Assembly: GCA_963575645.1 (NCBI GenBank)
Contig: OY754470.1
Location: 29,928,501 to 29,992,500 of the forward strand
Reading direction: 5' to 3'
DNA from: Xanthostigma xanthostigma
Lineage: Eukaryota > Arthropoda > Insecta > Raphidioptera > Raphidiidae
DNA: 64,000 nucleotides
Part shown: positions 58,501-64,000 of the stretch, piece after piece
Numbering within the stretch: the stretch's first letter is position 1
How the letters are laid out: every line of letters begins with the position of its first letter
Translations under genes and position numbers: made by a program
The notes under the pieces: model-generated
Seen by the model: only the letters and a program-made list of their open reading frames with translations
The model's database searches: none
What the model was told of the DNA's origin: nothing

Positions 58501-59904
58501 TGCCTTGCAGTAAATCTTTAAGACCGACGGTGGTTCAGTGCTCGTCTGCCACATGGGCGCTCTGTGATCAACTACTGGCCGATGCAATTAACTTTTTTGA
58601 TTTTAGAATTGCAAATAACTTGATTTATTTACTTATATTTTTTATTTTTAGATATGCAAATCGCTTGATTAATTTTTTTTTATACTAACTTATCAATACT
58701 CTTAATGTTTCCCGTTAACGTAAAATATTGTTTAGCGTAAAAAAAGGTTGCATAGTACAAGTAAAGAAAAAAATCCAAAAATCATAGATTTCTGATTTTA
58801 TGTATAGAATTATTACATGACAATTTTAATTTTTATGAAATAACGGTATGGAACACTCAGGGCGTGAGTTCTACTCGCACTTATCTGTCTTTTTTACTAG
58901 TATTATTGACTATTCTCTCTTTTATGATATAAAAAATGTGTTTATAGAAATAAACACGTGGTTCATTTAAAAATCCTGCGTGGGTCAGTGTCTGACCCCC
59001 GGATCATAGGTTCGCCATCACTGATTTAAAGCATAAAAGAAAATTATTGGCCTACGCCTATGTTTGTTTAGACGCTTGCAATATTATTTTCGCATTTTAT
59101 TGCTGAGACTTTGCTCAATTCAATAATGTAATAAAACTAAGTTCAAATTATATCAATTAAATTACATGTTGGGTACATAGGTGATCAATAAACGTTATGA
59201 ATAACTTTAAACGCGTGCGTAGAAAAACAAGTCGTTTGTAAAATATACCTACACAATATAAATCTTAATTCTTTATGAGTATTTATTTTTGTAATTTAAT
59301 TATTAAAATTCACAACTTCTACATCATAACAAACAACTTTCGAACAATCTTACCAAAATTATAAAATTGCTTTCCCAGCAAGTAATTTTAAAAATAGATA
59401 TTACTAAGTCAATTTTTTCTGTAGACGATTTATTACAACGGTATTTAATACAAACAAAAGATAATCAGAATGATTATTTTTATTACGGTTCAATGAAATA
59501 TTACATTCTTCTGCAAAAATGTGTACTTGAATAAAAAAACAATATTAAATGGTCTAGGAATATCTAAAAAATATATCAAATCAAATTAAGGCAAGTTTAA
59601 GCTGACGTTTGACTAGTGAAATATTTCTTTACTATTTAACTAAGCTTTGGCTTGTTATTTCGTATGCATGATTACCGATTTTTCCCACAGATTTCGTTTT
59701 TAACGGAAAGCGTATCTGACGGGAAAAAAACTCATATTTCTTCAAAGTCGGTCTAATCGTATACACAGGCAGACGTACCAAAGGCTAAGTATAACTCCCG
59801 CGTTATACAACACACAAAATACTAATTTATGAAGTGATTAATAAAGTACTATAATTACATACCTATAAGTACGGTATTTAAATTCAACCAAAAATGTCTA
59901 ATTA

Positions 59905-60372
59905 AAAAAAAAAGACGGGTTGCACTCAGGGAGTACCGGCAGAAGTGAAAACTTGAATATTAACGTCTTAATTTTTTGCATTTAGAAGCATTGTTTATTT
60001 ATTGGCAACACTTGTAAATAAAATGATTTGTATCATAGATTGCATTTTTATGTACGATATTTCAACGCTAGATGTCTAACGTTGTATAAAAAATAAAATG
60101 GTTTGTATCATAGATTGCATTTTTATGTACGATATTTCAACGCTAGATGTCTAACGTTGTATAAAAAATAAAATGGTTTGTATCATAGATTGCATTTTTA
60201 TGTACGATATTTCAACGCTAGATATCTAACGTTGTATAAAAAGTATCTGGAAATTACTATCACTTAGAGAGTCTCACCCAGTTCTTACTTTTCCCGACGC
60301 GAGTTTAACATTTTTTACCCATTACAAAAAAGTGTACAACGCCGCTAAAGAAGTTTTCACTTCAAAAAGTAG
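59905..60372. mobile_element. Probable non-autonomous element with internal minisatellite
   Basis: GAAGTGAAAACTTG near the left (59942) and AAGAAGTTTTCACTTC near the right (60352) are inverted to each other. The right border CGCCGCTAAAGAAGTTTTCA resembles the end of the 31.2- and 45.5-kb repeats. Between them lie three 75-bp tandem copies. No coding frame. Confidence 0.5.
60016..60241. repeat. Three-copy 75-bp tandem repeat
   Basis: Units containing TTTGTATCATAGATTGCATT, TTTATGTACGATATTTCAAC and GCTAGATGTCTAACGTTGTA start at about 60016, 60091 and 60166. Only one or two base differences separate the copies, implying recent expansion. Confidence 0.9.
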
Positions 60373-60804
60373 GAAATAGACTATCAATGTTCACACTCTC
60401 CTGATAATAAATATATTAAAAAGCTTTTTTACATCTATTCCATTTTTTTTTTGTAATTTATTTTATAGCACCCCAATAAGAACAATTAGCTAATAGTTTC
60501 ATTTTTGCAATAAGACCTATCCTCGAATTAAAAATGCGATCGTGAGCGTGTAATAAAAGTTTTATAGCGAGAGGAAAAGGTAAAAGGTTAATATTTTAAT
60601 TATATTATTAATTCCTCTATATTATTATTTATTAAAGTACTTTGATTATTTATTTTGGAATTCGTTCATAAATCATTTCAGTGTAGATACATAAGATATG
60701 GATTTATTTATTACATTAATTAAATATATTGCCTATACAATAATAAAATAATATTTTTTTTATATTATTATAATAATTATCAATAATAATTATTATTCAA
60801 TAAA

Positions 60805-62732
60805 CTATGGCAACAATAGTTCCAATTGCGGACTTGGCAACAAAGCTGCAATAATTGCACAAACTGAAAAAGAAAACGGCATTTCAGTAAATCATCGAGC
60901 ATAAAATACACAGGTACCTACTACGTTTAAGACTGTTCACCAGCTATTTAATAATATGATGACCACTTCTTTAAATATTTTTCTTTTTTGCTCTTCAATG
61001 ATATTTTAAGTAATATGTTTCTACAAAAAATATCATACTTCCAAACTGACACTAATTAATTATTGATAGGTATTTAGAAAAAATTCCGTGGCATAAAGAT
61101 CGAAAATGAAGCAATACTGAAATTTTTGAAAAATGCAAGTTTAAAAATTTCAGTATTGCTTCATTTTCGATCCTTATGCCACGGATTTTTTTCCAAATAA
61201 GTACTTATCATTAACATTGATGAGTTCTTTTACAGTATAGTTTAATTACTATAATACATTACAGAGTAGCTATTGTTGTATTAGTTAACGCAGATATGAA
61301 CCTTCACAGTAGTGAGAGCTATGGATGAATCAAAGGTGAATTTAATGTAAGGAAACAATTTCACCTTTGATTCATCCATAGCTCTCAGTTCTCACTACTG
61401 TGAAGGTTCATATCTGCGTTAACTAATAAAATTGGCTCTCGCATGATGTGAAAAAAACTAGTTACAAATGCTATAAATATTAGAATGATTGTCTGTTAGT
61501 TGTGTCACTGTGGTGTAATGTAACTCAGTCCGCCGCGAGAGTGGAAAGATTCGAGGTTCGTATCCCGACGGTGACATTGTTTGAAAAATTAAATTTTTCT
61601 AATGTTGATAGCGTTGTAACAATGGGTGTTCTTAACAATTGTAGCAAACAATAGCTACTCTGTAAAACTTATCATTAACGTCAATAGATCACAGTTACTC
61701 TATTTATTGAATAGAGTCAAATTCAACTAATTAATTATTGTTAACTGATTAACTGATGCTTGTTTATTGACAATCGTTACTGGTTATCCATAATAATCAA
61801 TCGCCAATAACAGGTTTAACTTTTCACAGTTATCGATAACCAGTTATTTTCAAATAGCGGTGACATGTTACTAAAAGGACAGTTTCTTCGATCATGAAAA
61901 TGAATGACACCTAATAATAAATAATATCAGTACTGCGACATATTACCCAATAATTCTCCTCCGAAAACGTAAAATGTAGCTTGACAGTTATATTCCAAAA
62001 ATATTCCAACTATATTACTGCCAGTCATCGCACCTAAGCGGCCAGCAGTTAACGATATCGATATCGCCATAGCCCTGATAACAAATTGTAAAACATATTA
62101 TTTTATAAAATAAATCATTCATTATCATTGAATAAACACGATTAGTAAATACATTATTCTCTCATCAAGTCGACACTCAATAAGTTCGAGTTTCTACTCC
62201 TGTACTACGTATTTTCAATTGTCAAAAGTCCTCACTCCCGTTCGTCTCAACCCATCCTTTCGGTATCAATAACTGTTACCGTAAATAGCCGAAATCCGTC
62301 TTTACGTGTGCTTACTAGTAAGAATGCGAAGTATCTACGAGCAATTGTAATTTCGCGTTCTTTCTAGGAAAGACGCGAATTACAATTTTAATTCGGCTAT
62401 TTACTGCAGCTTTCAATTAATCATCTTATGTTCGTTACCAATGTATCTTAAAATAACTTATTTGAACGAATTTAGTCGATCATAACTTAAACTATTGTAA
62501 TAATTCTGCATTATCGATTTTGGTGATAATTCAGTTTCGATCTGTATAAAAAAATAAAACCAATGACATTCTTACCGATAATAAGTAGGATAAAAGTCGA
62601 CGGTAAAAGTGTTGGTAACACCTATGGCGGCTCCACAAATAACGAAGATGCAAAGCAAAATTGTAACTAGAGCTGGTGAGCCGGCATAGACTACTGCGAA
62701 ACCGCTAAGAGCGCTTGGTATTACAAGTCCTA
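60805..62732 (-). CDS. SV2-like major-facilitator transporter (gene B), 3' end
   Basis: Last three coding exons: 62732-62576 (157 nt), 62074-61947 (128 nt) and 60863-60805 (59 nt), giving the C-terminal 113 residues plus a split codon; the 5' part lies beyond the right edge. Residues cover helices 10-12: GLVIPSALSGFAVVYAGSPA, TNTFTVDFYPTYYRAMAISI, SLTAGRLGAMTGSNIVGIF and FYVFGGELLVCAIIAALLPS. Exon lengths and phases equal those of gene A's 45326-45170 and 43925-43798 exons, and NTFTVD-Y-T--RAMA-S is shared, so this is a tandem duplicate. The tail is much shorter (PQLELLLP, stop) than in gene A. An AATAAA on the - strand near 60703-60712 may end the transcript. Substrate unknown; location on vesicle or plasma membrane is inferred from the family. 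Confidence 0.92.
61065..61209. repeat. Near-perfect inverted repeat, arms about 63 bp
   Basis: CCGTGGCATAAAGATCGAAA ATGAAGCAATACTGAAA on the left is mirrored on the right with one or two differences; the spacer is about 15 nt. Lies in the last intron of gene B. Confidence 0.85.
61262..61662. mobile_element. TA-flanked element combining a hairpin and a tRNA-like unit
   Basis: Ends CAGAGTAGCTATTGTT and AACAATAGCTACTCTG are perfect inverted repeats next to TA (61260-61261 and 61663-61664). The left half is a long hairpin (61279-61430; arms share TAACGCAGATATGAACCTTC). The right half has a tRNA-like unit at 61509-61580. 401 bp. A reduced relative is at 15725-15815. Confidence 0.8.
61509..61580 (+). 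repeat. tRNA-like unit (SINE-type, not a functional tRNA)
   Basis: GTCACTG and CGGTGAC can form a 7-bp acceptor-like stem (one G-T pair), with box A-like TGGTGTAATG and box B-like GGTTCGTATCC between them. The D and anticodon arms do not fold convincingly, and it sits inside a transposable element, so it is best seen as a captured RNA polymerase III promoter. Confidence 0.5.
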
Positions 62733-64000
62733 CTGCAATGAACAATTAATAATTTACATGCTAATCTTAACAAACAAATAAATTGATTCATAAACGTACA
62801 CATAACACAGAAAATTTATTTCTGTTCAGAAATTCTAGCCAGCTTACAGCCGAGCTGAAGAGAAATTATTTATATTTATAGAGAATGTTCCTAACCTAAC
62901 CCAAAAAGTCAAGTTCTGCAAAGATGCAAAGTAATGTTTAAGAGAATTCATGAGAGTATTTATAATTAGGCCAGTCATATCTAACATTAAACTTGCAAAC
63001 TAACATGTAGTTCTGATTTTTTAATATATTGTTAGGACCACTACCAGTAGCGTATATCCAAGTTTGCAGCTTCGAAAGACCTGTGCTAACTTTGCAGCAC
63101 TCAAAAAACTGCGAAATTTTCGCACTTTTTTTGGTATTCTCAATATAGGTCTTAAACTATGCATTTTTTTATAAAATATTTTTTATACGTTTTTAAGTAG
63201 ACTAAAATTGCTACAATCTGAGACAAGAACCAGCTCTGTAGGTTCAATACTTACCGAGATACAGCTTTCCAAAAATTGACCAGTTTTTTCAACAAAGTGA
63301 AATTTTAAGATTTGGTCAATTTTTGACCCCGATATCGGGGAAAATACTCATTTTAAGGGAAATATCATAGGAACATATATTGTAGCAAATGTAATTAGCT
63401 TTAATTTAAGCAGAGAACGACGTCTGTAGGCCATATAGTTTACTCACAAATTTTAATGGCTGAAATACGACGGTATTTTGTCAAAGACTGCACAGTTAAA
63501 AACAAAGTCTCTGTCTTTTTCTCCGCTCTCTTCTACTAAACCACGCACCGGATTTTGAAATTGTTTTCGGTAATAGAAAGAGCGATAAACGAGGAAGGTT
63601 CATGAATATAATTTGTAAATATTTTTTACAAAATGGCTGAAATACGACGGTATTTTGTCAAAAACTGCATAATTTTTTTATGATGTTATCAATTATGTTA
63701 TTTTTTTTTATTATGTTACTCGTTTATGCTACTATGCTACTCAATTTGGTTACTCAACCACATTAAAATCACTGAATGGATTTACATAACGATTATTAGG
63801 TATTAAATTTAAATTTGCGAAAATGCAGTTTTCTCATTTTTTGGATTTTTAAAATTTGTGAGTAAACTATATGGCCTACAGACGTCGTTCTCTGCTTAAA
63901 TTAAAGCTAATTACATTTGCTACAATATATGTTCCTATGATATTTCCCTTAAAATGAGTATTTTCCCCGATATCGGGGTCAAAAATTGACCAAATCTTAA
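62733..64000. other. Intron of gene B with a truncated inverted repeat
   Basis: No upstream exon of gene B (a piece like gene A's 290-nt luminal-loop exon would be expected next) is seen before the edge. From 63307 the sequence TTAAGATTTGGTCAATTTTT to about 63452 is mirrored by 63855-64000, and TGGCTGAAATACGACGGTAT TTTGTCAAA occurs twice (63460 and 63634). Confidence 0.6.
63307..64000. repeat. Inverted repeat cut by the window edge
   Basis: Left arm 63307-63452 and right arm 63855-64000 are near-exact reverse complements (shared CCCCGATATCGGGG, AAATTAAAGCTAATTACATT and TATATGGCCTACAGACGTCG). The right arm ends exactly at the window edge, so the full element is longer. Spacer about 400 bp. 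Confidence 0.85.

Larger units (their letters stand above)
57376..60804. other. Spacer between SV2-like genes A and B
   Basis: Upstream of gene A and downstream of gene B. It contains an LTR-type relic around 57800, a dispersed repeat (58060-58500), a hAT-type end at 59010-59024, and an element with a 75-bp tandem repeat (about 59905-60372). No coding exon was recognised. The promoter of gene A should lie just right of 57375 but no TATA or initiator stands out. Confidence 0.5.

Noticed and set aside
60016..60241. CRISPR-like spaced repeats
   Set aside because: Units are contiguous 75-bp tandem copies without spacers in a eukaryotic genome.

Overview
The window is AT-rich, intron-rich arthropod DNA, almost certainly from an insect. 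Four multi-exon genes can be assembled by joining reading frames across GT..AG introns. They are a pro-resilin-like elastic cuticle protein gene (+ strand), a complete high-affinity choline transporter gene ChT (- strand), a complete SV2-like major-facilitator transporter gene (- strand), and the 3' end of a second, tandem SV2-like gene (- strand, continuing past the right edge). The order of insect cannot be fixed from this sequence. The resilin N-terminal motif, the ChT sequence and tRNA-derived SINEs with an arthropod-type tail all point to insects.

Layout. 1-8.1 kb is non-coding and full of small transposon relics. 8.1-20.8 kb is the resilin-like gene: a TATA-type promoter at 8107, a first coding exon that appears to carry only the ATG (8376-8378), a 10.2 kb intron, a signal-peptide exon (18541-18610) and one large repeat exon (18674-20652). 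20.8-33.9 kb is an intergenic desert of transposable-element relics. 33.9-38.94 kb is ChT in eight coding exons (607 residues). 38.9-42.9 kb holds the presumed ChT 5' region. 42.97-57.38 kb is SV2-like gene A in twelve coding exons (554 residues), with introns loaded with insertions. 60.8-62.73 kb holds the last three coding exons of SV2-like gene B, and 62.7-64 kb is non-coding with half of a large inverted repeat.

How the genes relate. ChT takes choline back into cholinergic terminals. SV2-like proteins are 12-helix transporters of the SV2/SVOP branch, some of which sit on synaptic vesicles. ChT and the two SV2-like genes lie head-to-tail on one strand. Exons of A and B match in length and phase (157 and 128 nt), so they are tandem duplicates with different C-terminal tails. 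The resilin-like gene is a separate unit.

The rest is a dense, well-preserved record of small DNA transposons. Five hAT-type elements keep 8-bp target duplications; there are also PIF/Harbinger-like, Tigger-like and other TA-flanked elements, tRNA-derived SINEs, an LTR-type primer-binding site, and several long near-perfect inverted repeats with arms of 60 to 480 bp. No CRISPR array, rRNA gene or convincing functional tRNA gene was seen.
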